Source: Bedellia somnulentella (Eukaryota; Arthropoda; Insecta; Lepidoptera; Bedelliidae). Taken from it: 64,000 nucleotides of DNA. Location: assembly GCA_963576735.1 (NCBI GenBank), contig OY755178.1:15066001-15130000 (forward strand), in the 5' to 3' direction. Both the position numbers and the translations under genes were made by a program. The notes under the pieces were generated by a model that was not told where the DNA came from, did no database searches, and saw only the letters and a list, made by a program, of their open reading frames with translations. Below are positions 12,601 to 24,600 of the stretch, piece by piece; within the stretch, counting starts at the first letter, position 1, and the number at the start of each line of letters is the position of its first letter.

Positions 12601-15600
12601 GCTGAGAATAAACTATTGTCGAGAACCCACCTACACAAACTGAATGTAGGTACCCAAGAGCACGCAGCCTTATAATTGATAGAATCAATCTTCTACCCAC
12701 CGCAGCCCACAATAGTTACTTAATAAAACACCCACAAAATAGAGTACTTTCAAAAATAGATAATAAATATATAATAATGATAAGTTAAAGTAATGAATAC
12801 CTGTCAATGATGAGAGCTCCGCTGGCGACGAACAGACAAACACCCACCAAGGAGTAGAATATGTCGATTCTCTTGTGGGACGGCGTTTGCATTACGTAAC
12901 CTGAAATAGACGAAATCCCTAGAATTAACCATTAGTTTTTTTATTAAGTATAAATTTCATTGAAGACATGGATAGAAAGACACAGTTGTAGACCCATCAA
13001 CGGTACTTTACTTCTATTATCTTATTCCCTATCAACTTCCAAATGTGGCTGAGGAGTTTCTTGCTCTTAAGCTCTGGCTACCCCTTTCTTGGGATTAATG
13101 GCCGTGAGAATATGTATGTATGTGTTTTGAGGATGAAATTGTAAATTTTATAAAAACTCCATATAATATAAGATATCAACGATTTCTTCCATTCCATTAA
13201 GTTTGCTTACTTGTATCATAATGTACTATAGTAAGCTATATGTAGCTTTTGTAACAGGGTATTCGAGAAGTGGAAATCTTGTTACCAATAAGTCCTTGAT
13301 AGAATCCTATTGTTGAAAGTTATCTTATATGTAAATTCATAATTTTGCATACTGTAGTATTCATTCATGTTTTTAATGGTGATGGGAAACATTGTGGGAA
13401 AATCACTGACGATTGTAAACAAATCCTTTTATTGTATTGCTTGATGGTCGTCTCTACTTGCGTGATTGAAAAAGTACATTTATAAAATTATGCATACATT
13501 AGAATGGTCAGCTTGCTAGAGCTAGGGAAATTCAGAAACGTTCTTTACTTCACGCTTTAATATCAGGGAAATTATTGTTACAAAAGAGCTGTTCTTAGTA
13601 CTTTGTGTGTTGATCAAATCCCAGTACCAAAACATACATATACTCACAGCTATAAATCCCTAGAAGGGGTAGCGACAGCTAAGGAATTAGAAATTCCTCA
13701 GCCACGTTTGAAAGTTAAGTGGGGAAAAGATGGTAAAATAAAGGTTGTTGGTGATGGGTGTCTAACAGCATCGCCCAAAAGTCACTTTAAACACCAATAG
13801 CCTTAGTCGCCTCTTACGTATACCCATGGGAAGAAATGGGGTAGCGATATTCTATTTCAAAAAAACACAGCAATGAAAATAGAAATACCGCAGACTAAGT
13901 CAGGAGTGCTTAAGACTTTACAACTTATCATCAAACAGACAGTTTACAATTTATCATGATATTTCTTCAAAGTCATGCCATGCAAGAAAAAAAAACATTA
14001 CTTATCTGTTATTGATAAAAAGGGAAGCTTGTTTAGATAACAAAATTACAAAATGTCTATGATAAAAAACGTATTTACAATACACTTATTGGTAGCGCAC
14101 TATCAATGGTTTAGTATGTTTTTTTGGGTAACAGATACATACATACAAACATACATACATAAACTCACGGCTATAAATCCCTAGAAGGGGTAGCAAGAGC
14201 TAAGGAATTAAAAATTCCTCAGCCACTTTTGGAAGTTGCGTGGGGAAAAGATGGTAAAATAAAGGTTGTTGGTGATGGGTCTCCAACCGCATCGCCCAAA
14301 AATCCCTTAAAAAGCCCCAATACCGTTAGACGCCTCTTACGTACACCCACCGGAAGAAATGGGGTAGTGCTATTCTAAGCCGACACTACACAGCTAACAG
14401 ATACTTAAAATAAAACTTATTGAATAAGTAAAATCGCTCTCTGATAAAGATAAATTCATTTATTCCTGTGTTACACAGGCAGACATGTAAATAAGCGTAA
14501 AATAATTAGAATTATACATTTAAATTACATCATTTGTGAGTCACACAAAGTGAGTAATAAACCTAAGTTGATTATAGTACGAACGTTACACCAGAAAGCG
14601 TTTTTATCTCAACGCAAATAACATTATTCATAACAGTGATAAAATGTTACTTTTACAATGTTTGTTTTATTGAATGTTTAATTTTGAAATATGCAGAACA
14701 TTAATGCATCAAGTAAAAAAAACCGGCCAAGTGCGAGTCGGATCGCGCACTAAGGGTTCCGTACTATCATATATATAGAAAATCCCGTTTGTGTGAAAAT
14801 CATGGGAGCCAAATTAGGTAAGTATTTTGATTTATGACGTTTAAAAATAGAACTACGGGCTAGATCTCATTCAAACCAATTTTCGTTAGTAGTTTGTATA
14901 GTAATACACATCATATATTTTTTTCAGTATTATCATGCCCATATTTTAGAAGTTACGGGGGGGGGACACACATTTTAGCACTTTGAAAAAGTCTCTCGCG
15001 CAAACTATTCAGTTTTGAAAAAAATGATATAAGAAACCTCAACATCATTTTCAAATACCTTTTGATAGATACCCCACACGTATAGGTTTGATGAAAAAAA
15101 AAAATTTGAGTTTCAGTTCTATGTATGGGGAACCCTAAAAATTTTGGTTTTTTTTTCAGATTTTATTTTAAAATCTTAATGCGGTTTCCAGAATACATCT
15201 ACGCACCAATTTCCAATAATGTAGTTCTTATAGTTTCGGAATAAACTGGCTGTGACATACGGACGGACGGACGGACAGACAGACATGACGAATCTATAAG
15301 GGTCCCGTTTTTGCCATTTGGCTACGGAACCCTAAAAACTGTTTAATCCTTATATAGTATATTAAACGAGAGAGGGTGGATTTTGTGAACCAGCCTGTGT
15401 CGCGATGCTAAGAGCTAGAAAATTGGATCAGATATCAAATTGAAGGTCTCCATCTGAAGTTTTACCGAAACCTCATACATTTTCCATAACTGGATTAGTT
15501 AAATTTGTATTACCGGATGCAAAAAATGTAGTCCACGCGGACGTAGTCGCGGGCAAAAAGCTATTAATACTGAAGGAGTTAGTCACAATATTATGGGTAA

Positions 15601-18600
15601 GTATATTTCTTTTATAATAACTTTTATAACTTTATGTGTATGAAAATAATTGTAAGCATTTATATAAATTGAATGAAAGTGAAAGAACAGTAACAAAATG
15701 ATTTAACTTGATATTAGCAATTTACAAAGTGGCGATCGATAGTCTCTGCCTACCCCAATGGGAACTAACGGCGTGAGAATATGTATGTATGTATGTATGT
15801 ATAGCAACAGGGCGGTATATACGTCATTAATAAGTTTGCGAACAGTTTAAGGCGAAACTGGATTGTTCATTCCTCAGTTTTATTTCTTGTTATTTTTTTA
15901 ACTAGAAGCAAAGTAAGCAAAGCTATACGATGTTCCATTTACCGCATTACCTATTAGTTGTTAGTCTTATAGTAACCTAAACACATACTTATATTAGAAT
16001 CATTCAAAGAGTGTAAACAATGTTCATGCAATATGGTCAAATCATGGCAAAATACCTGCAACGGCTCCTTATCAAAATAAATTACTTACCGCATTACCCA
16101 TTAGTTGTTAGTTTTATAGTAGTTTTGTAGTAACTAGTATAGTATTATATTATCTGTGATAGTAACATACAGTCATGCTTATATTAAATCCATACAAAAA
16201 GTGTAAACAATCTTCATGCAATATGGTCAAATCTTGGTAAATACCTGCAACGGCTCCAGCAAAGATGATGAGGTACCCGACGAAGGTGCCGGTGACCAGC
16301 ATTCCAAGGTCAGCGTCAAGGTTGTAGCTGTGGTAGTGCAGAGCCACACATGCGCATGTCAATGCCTGGAAATTATATTAGATACGTTAGTTTTAATATA
16401 AGAAAGTACAACATTCATTTTTGTCGTTCAAAATATGCATAAATACACACATGTACTCACGGCTATAAATCCCAAAAAGGGGTAACCAGAGCTTCAGAGC
16501 CAGAAACTCCTCAGCCATATTTGGAAGTTAAAAAATATGCGTGGGGAAGTAAGCGGCAGCAGAATACAATACAATATAAGGCCAAAGAAATTTTATATGT
16601 TTTGTGTTTGCCCGTGATGAAGAAAGCGGCAGAAGAATACAATATCATATAAGGCCAAGAATGCTTTATATTTTCCATAATATTTTTGTTTTAAAACAGT
16701 AAAGAAATGCAATTCGTTATATTGGGAATATCATTCAAGGTAGATTCAAGTTCTTATCATTTTATAAAAGCTTTAATTTAATTTTATGACAGATACTGTG
16801 TACCTACTAGTTTTTTTGTGAAATGAGACTTAGTCACTTAGTTTAGCATATGGGAAAAATTGAGTAAAGATTCTGATTTCATCAAATAGTTCCAAGGTTC
16901 CACATTATGAACAGGTACATATTGTAAAGTGCTATTTTTATACCGCATCAGACTACAATACGTTATACTGATTGGCTGTAATTATTCATAGATCATACTT
17001 AATTGTAACTCGACACCTATAGTGACTCAAAGGTAGATTAACTAATATTCATTGGCCATAAATGTTATAACATCACCTCAAAGATAATAGTAGATGACGT
17101 AGCTCTGAGTGTTCTTCCGGTGTTAAAGAAATGACAGATGGAATTTTATGAGCACCGAAAATAGATGAGTAGAATAAGAGAACTATTACGAAATCGTCCT
17201 TTTTTTAAATGTCATTTTAGCTGTATTTCTTATATTTGTTCTACGCTGCGCAGGAGTACCAAAGCGTGGTTATGATGAGGATAAAAAAAAAGGTTACATT
17301 TTTTAAAATTTTCTCTTTCTCAGTTTAACTATGAAGTAATGCTAAAAAATACGTAATGCTTTAAACGATGCCTTATCACGTGATCAAGTATTAACTGAAT
17401 CACTTAAATTCCAAAATGCTGTGTGCGAATGAAAGCAGGCTTTACCACGTCGGAAAGGCCGACGTTTTGCCGGATGAAGTTATAAAAAAAATGTATATAA
17501 TTATAAATATTCACAATTACTATACAACTACACACAGCAATAACCTTAAACAATCCGCCTACATACACGAGAATTCCGAAGCAGAACACGTGTTTAGTTT
17601 ATTAATGATCGAATGTTTATCCGATCGCCACACAAATATCATTTAGCGCTTACAAAATTAACGATTATACGGAGAATTCCATCTGTTTGTGATGAGGTAA
17701 TTTTTATTTGTGTTCCATTGATGACACAATGGCGGAGCGTGATGTCATACCTCCAGTACGCTACGCGCGAGGTCGGATCCTCGCGGCATGGCCATGCGAC
17801 CTCCTTTTTAATTCGAACATGTTTTGGCGAATCACTCGTAAACAGAGCTCTGCACTTGAACTTTTGTACGTGATGATCTTGAGATATATTTGCCGTTTAA
17901 CTGGTTTAATGGGCCTGCTGCCTGATAGCCGTGTGAATGCGGGTGGCCTTGGCTTTTGTAGAAATTATAGTATATTTTACAGTTTGATTTTTGTTTATAA
18001 TCAAAACACTTGCGTGTAGTAGGCTGGTACTGAAATGGGCTTCATCGAATAAAAACGTTGTTTAAACCAAACAGATATAAATAATATTATAACCTAATAG
18101 TGTTATCAATGCAGTTAAAAGATAGTAGGTTTGTTGTACTTCGTGTCGTAAACTTTTCAACCGATCATCATACAATTTTGTTTACGTGTAAACTGTGCGT
18201 ACATTAAGACTTACAATGAGACAAAAAATGGTTTACAGCCACCTTATTTTAGTATCTGATATCTTATAACCTGAGTTGGTTTAAAAACATAATATTTAAG
18301 TCAATCTTTTTGCTTTCAGATGATTGTAACCGTTTCTTCACAAATTGAGATGTCGTAAACAAATTAAATTAGTTATTAAAAGGCAGACTCTGCTATTTTT
18401 AAGTGAGAATTTCGATATAAAACCGATATAATTTGCAACAAAATTGACCGTAAATACATCAATTGCGTAATCAACGCTCACTATTTATTGAAAAACTGCA
18501 CTAGCACCGAATGACCTTTACCAAATAAAGCAGTTCTAATCCTTTGCAACACTGCCTTATAGAAATTAAGGTTTCATTACTATGAATGTCTACGTTTACT

Positions 18601-21600
18601 AAGTAGCCTCGATTGCCTTTGGGAATGGCTTTATTGATTACGATAACAATAGGCACTGTTTCTCACCTTACGTGTTTGAAATTCATTAGCATCTGACTAC
18701 CAAATGCGGTGTAATGAACGCATTAATTACTTTGAACGCAACATTCTATTTTTAAATAGATTTAAACTGGAAGCCATAGAAATATAATTACTATAGAGCG
18801 AGCATATGCACATGTGAACATTGAGAGCACATGAGAACATGAAATCAAATCTAGCGCCAACCGCAACAGTTGTCAAAAAGTGCAAATCGAAAGCGTTAGA
18901 GGAGTGTTTGTCAGAAGTTTTTATTTGTTTTTTACAATAAAAATGGTGAAATGCGCAGTTAAAACGTGTAAAAGTGATACGCGAAAACACACCAAACAAA
19001 AATCAAATGTGACTTTTCACAAGTAAGTAAGTTTTATTTAATAATTTACGTGATAAAATTTTATATTCGCGGGGTTGAAGGAGGCGTTGGGGGACGAAAT
19101 CTATCATTCTTACGAATGACAAGTTTGACGCACGCACACACGCACAACGATTTAGAGATGGGGTACTTTCATTAGGATGTTTCAATTGTCGATCCATTAA
19201 TCGTTCGATACAATCGGTTAATAATAAATATATATTTTTTGGTAATTGTTTAATACATCTAAAAATCAATATGTTTATGAATATGTTACTTTGCTATTTG
19301 AAAATTGAGTTTTGATTTCTGGAATAATTATATATGTTTTTTTAGCTAGCTACCAAAGAAAATATTAACACATTTCATGTATATTGTTCGGAATCATTGT
19401 ATAAAGTATCGATTCTCTTCTTTGATAAAAAAATCGATGTTGCACAGATTGATAATGTTTAACAATTACCCATCCTTATTTATCAATATAAATATACGTA
19501 AGTAGCTATAGCACACCCGCCGACACTGTGCACAATAGACTTGTTCCCGGTCGGTCAGTTTTGAGAGCGATCTTAACTAGTTCATTCGTTTTCGTGAACT
19601 AGTTCAGCTTTCTAGTTCTATTAGTTCTCTTAGTTCAGCAGATCTATACATTAATAGAGACATAAATTCAGTTGAACTAAACCATATTGTGAATCTTATA
19701 GTTACGTCGACCTAAACAAATACCGATTATATATTTTATGTAAGTAATGTTTATAAATGTTGAGGAGTAAACAAAACGTGTTAGATATCAATTGTTTTCA
19801 ATCTGATGTACGTAATTCGATCTTTCTGAAAGTAAACGAAATTTCGATTGAAAACCTACATACTTAAATTAATGCGTAGTAGGTTTGATTGAACTATTCA
19901 TTGGATTTAACAGCTTTATCGTCAATTATTTATTTAATACTGCTTACATACATACATATACTCACGGCTATATTTCCCTAGAAGGGGTAGCCAGAGCTAA
20001 GGAATTATAAATTCCTCAGCCACTTTTGGAAGTTGAGTGGGGAAAAGATGGTAAAAATAAAGGTTTTTGGTGATGGGTCTCCAAACGCATCGCCCATAAT
20101 CCAATAAAAAGTTCCAATACCCTTAGTCGCCTCTTACGACACCCGTGGGTAGAAAGGGGTAGCGACATTCTAAGCCAGCACTACACGGCAAATACTTTTT
20201 TATGTAATAAATAATGTCTACGCAAATGTCTAAGCAAATGTACAACCAGTTCGTAACCCTAAAACTCGTAGTTGTATGAGAAAATTTACCAGACTAGAAT
20301 ATACTAAAATCAATGCTACAATTTAATGATTGCTACATTTAAATATAGATATTTGATTTCCCTTACTTTAACGGGTTTAGGACTTCCATGCATACAAAAA
20401 TGGTGTATTAAAACTCAAATATATTGACAATAATTAAATTTATTAATTTTAACCTATATATTTACATATTTCCATGAAGAAAAAGAAGTTGTGTGACCTT
20501 TTCATGCGACAACAATGTCCTACGCTGATTTAAAATGAGACCAGCATTTGAGAACACTCTCTCACAGGGTACCGAGGTGGCCTGTATGCATAGCCTTTTA
20601 AGCATATAATCATACAGGTGTGGGTATATGTCTTTTCGGCTATGCCACCATTGTAATGGATCTGCTTGCCTATCAATGTTGTCATCTCTAATATATTTTT
20701 GAAATTCGATGATGCCAGCTGCTACATTACTTAATGGTCGTTTAATTCTTGTGCTGTCCCTGTCATAATCGTCCCACAGTGACGATTTTTCTTTTTGTTT
20801 TGTCAGTTCTGGTTCTGGCTCTTCAATCAGATTTTCATGATAGTTTTGCAGGCGTACTTCACCTACTCTTCTTTTTAAATAATCGCATGCGGATGAAAAC
20901 GCATCCTCTGAATTAAATGCTCTCTTTTTGAAGCGAGGGTCTAAAATTGCGCTCTCCGCATACAAGTTATGCCTCTCGTAATCTTTCAATCTTTTACCAA
21001 TCTGGTCAGACATAATTTGTACAACTGCCAACACTTCTGGATGGGAATGGTTAGTATTAAGACACTTCGAAACGTGCTTCGTCAAAAGTTGACTGAAAAT
21101 AAGCACCTTAGATAGAGTTACGTTTTTTTCGGCGCTTATCTCCACCGTTATTTCGTAAAAAGGTTTCAAAATTGGAATCAAGATTTCTAATATTTCCCAC
21201 TCCCTTGGTTCCAATGTCATGTTACTTTTGCATCGTAAAAGTGCCATAGCACTAATTACGGCCTCTTTGATCTTTAAAATACGGTCCAGCATATTATAAC
21301 AAGAGTTCCAACGTGTTGGACACTCTTGCTTCAGTTTTAAAATTGGTAAGCCCATTTGTTTTTGTACCGACTCTAATTTTGTTAGTCCAATGGTACTCCT
21401 TTTAAAGTATTCCACTATCATTTTAACTTTTTCAATCACTACCTTACTTTCTTGTAATGCTCTTTGTACAATTAGGTTCAGGGTATGGGCAAAGCACGCC
21501 ACTGAACGCCAGTCACCGGATCGTATAGCACTCAATATGTTTGCTGCGTTATCACTAACGATGCACGTAACTTTGTTCGTCAGTTCCCAATCATTTATGA

Positions 21601-24600
21601 TTGTTCTCAAAAACTCTGCCAAATTTTCAGAGGTGTGCCTTTCTGCGAAATTAATACACCCGAGTAAAACTGCCCGCATTTTGGTATCTTGGTCTATAAA
21701 GTGTGCTGTTACAGCAATATATCCTTTATTGGTACTGGATGTCCATCCATCAGTTGTCAAACAAACGGCCTTAGCGGCCTTCAATTCCAAACGAACTCTT
21801 TCAAAAATTTCTACATAAATTTTTGGAATTAAAATAGTAGACAACGTTTTTCTTGAAGGAAGCCTGTAACCAGGGCATTGCGACACCATTTCTATGAGGA
21901 CCTTTAGTTCTAATTCCTCGACAATGCGAAGCGCATGATGCCCTTTTACTACCATTTTGACAACCTGGCGGTCAATCAGATCAACTTTTCGCTGAGATGG
22001 TGGCTTTTTAAAAAAGTTGGTTATTGGCTGCTCAGAGTTGCTACCGACATTCGATGGTTCGGGTTCTAAGGTGGCTGAAGCCGTTTCTACCAAATCTGAT
22101 CTTCCGCTACTAGTTGATGGTAAATCTAGCGCAACTATAGACCTCTGCATTCCACCGCTTAGAGAAATGCAAGGATGTTTCAATTTCATATGTCTGCTGA
22201 GGTTGCCCAAAGATCCACTTTTTGTACTTACATATACTGAACAGTACTTACATTTTGCTTTATTTTCTTCCTCAGTAAAATGAAACCAGAGTATACTTCT
22301 TTTCCCTCTAACTGGTGCCATTATTGTAAAACAGTTGTATTGTTTAAACTTAACACGAATTAAACGTTAAAACTAAATATGAATACTGTCATACACAAGA
22401 TATATTTTTTAACTAAACAGAAGTTTTTATAACTGATTATCCAACGTAAAACTAGCGTAGCACTATAATGTTAATTAAACACAATTTTAGAATTAAAAGT
22501 AGGAAATTATTACACAAACAGTTAAACTTTCAAAAAAGTTTCAAAGTTTGAAAAAAAAAAACTCGACTTAAGGTATTTATCCATTTCCAGCCTATGACAC
22601 TTACGCTAAAGATAGATTTGTGGATAATTTAAAGAATCCCCTTATTACAATTTAGAAAATGAAGTCATATGTAATACCTACGTTAAATTTAGTTAGGTTG
22701 TTTTTAATTGTATTAATAGAAACCGAAAACGGAATGTTTGATAGGTATGAAAAATGTATTAGAAAACTAATTTGAAAAGAATACAAAACAATGTCAAATG
22801 AAAACAGACTGAAAATCAGCACGAAGATTTGATTGGTTGACAATTTGACATATCCAATATGGAATGATTTTTCTCTCTTGTCATTGGTTGATTTTTACGT
22901 GTTGCATTGAGATAAACTGACCATACTCAATTTCATTTAGTTCTTATTCTATTAGTTCAGTTATACGTGAGCGCAAAGCGTTGATTGGTTGACAGATGCG
23001 ATATTGATATCGATGTCTTGTCATTGGTTCTTTGGGTATGTCGTGTGGCATTGCTGTACGTAAACTAAATTTCTATTGGTCTAGTCATTGATACAAACTT
23101 AATCAACCAATACGGACTACTGAACTAGTAGAGAACTAATAGAACTAATAAGAAATCTCGTTGAGATTCGTTCTTAGTAGTTCAGTACTGGGAGTTCATT
23201 CCTAATAGTTATTAGTTCACGAACTACACAAGTCTAGTGCACAAGCGGGAGTCTCGCAAATGCGTGTTCTATAGTAATTATATTTCTATGCTGGAAGCGC
23301 TGTTTTATCGATGTTTCTTAAAAACTATTTATGAGGTTTCTTTGATTTGTAAAGGCAGGATGAGACTGCTTGTTTTAGTTATTTTTTTTATATTTGAGGA
23401 TTGATAGTGTCCAGCAGTGCACGTCTATTGAATGTTGATAATGACGATAGGCAGCCATTAGACGATAAGTTGTCCTGTTAGTTTTACTACAATAATTTGC
23501 GTATGCAATATCTCATTGCTCAAAATTAATTGATCTTGATCACCATCATCCATCATCACAAAACCTCTCACCTTTAATCGTAAACCGTTTATGAATATAT
23601 CTTTGTGTTATGCCAGTTCCAATAGCAATTATGTTTCAAAATTCTATTAAGTACGTACTTTTGGTTCCTCTATAGTTACAGCGTTTTACTATCAATTAAT
23701 TTCGTTATGTGACTTAAAGAGAAAAGTGTGTTTACATTATCTTGTACCTATGTAGCAATATAAAAAAAAACACGTACACAGCAATCTATCAATGGTTAAT
23801 ATGATTGCCTTTTGCAATTTATTTATAATAACAAATCTCAAAATCTGAAGCCTTAATTAGACTTTGTTGTGCATGAAACCTCTTTTTATTATCGGATTAT
23901 TTTACTAATCAATCAAGGATAGAAAAAAATTTACACCAGCAGGACTTGAACCCGCGACATCCACGTCTACGCCCCGGTCGCTCTGCCAACTGAGCTATGG
24001 TTCCAAGTAACCACTACTACTGTTGCGAAATTTAACTTCCTTGGGGCGTAGACCGTTCCATTAGTATCTGAAACCTTGATTAACCCGTTGGTCTTAAAGC
24101 GGCCATCTTAGTGCACTACGTATTAATGAAGCCCAGAGCGTTAAGTACAGCATAACGTTGGAGCTAATTGATAAGGCAATTAGCGAAAGACTGTTGATGA
24201 CCTAATCACCATCTTGCATTAATACAGCTAACTAGAACGTTCTGGAAACTGTATGAATTATCTCGAGGAAATTAATTTGTTTCTTAGTTTCAATTCTAAA
24301 GCTAGAATTGCTGTGTATTCTATTGCTATGTAGTGTCGGCTTAGAATAACACTACCCCATTTCTGCCGGTGGGTGTACGTATAAGGCGACTAACGGTGTT
24401 GGGGCTTTTAAGGGATTTTTGGGCGATGCGGTTAGAGACCCATCACCAACACCCTTTATTTTGCCATCTTTTTCCCACTCAACTTTCCAAAAGTGGCTGA
24501 GGAACTTCTAGTTCCTTAGCTCTGGCTACCCCTTCTTGGGATTTATAGCCGTGAGTATATGTATGTATGTAATTCTAAAGTTTTAAACCACAAGTATGGC

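Larger units (their letters stand above)
19536..23236 (-). mobile_element. Complete hAT transposon with BED-finger transposase
   Basis: Ends are inverted repeats TAGACTTGT (19536) and ACAAGTCTA (to 23236), flanked by the identical 8-bp target copy GTGCACAA at 19528-19535 and 23237-23244, the standard hAT footprint. Subterminal regions (about 19570-19690 and 23090-23230) hold many TAGTTC/GAACTA motifs, likely transposase binding sites. One intact transposase gene lies inside, along with a SINE-C copy at 19946-20191. Confidence 0.9.

Noticed and set aside
17613..18019. Overlapping plus-strand frames of 86 and 103 codons
   Set aside because: No domain, no splice signals, and two frames overlap in the same DNA; probably chance in a GC-richer patch.
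21390..22283. Plus-strand frames across the hAT gene
   Set aside because: Shadows of the transposase reading frame.
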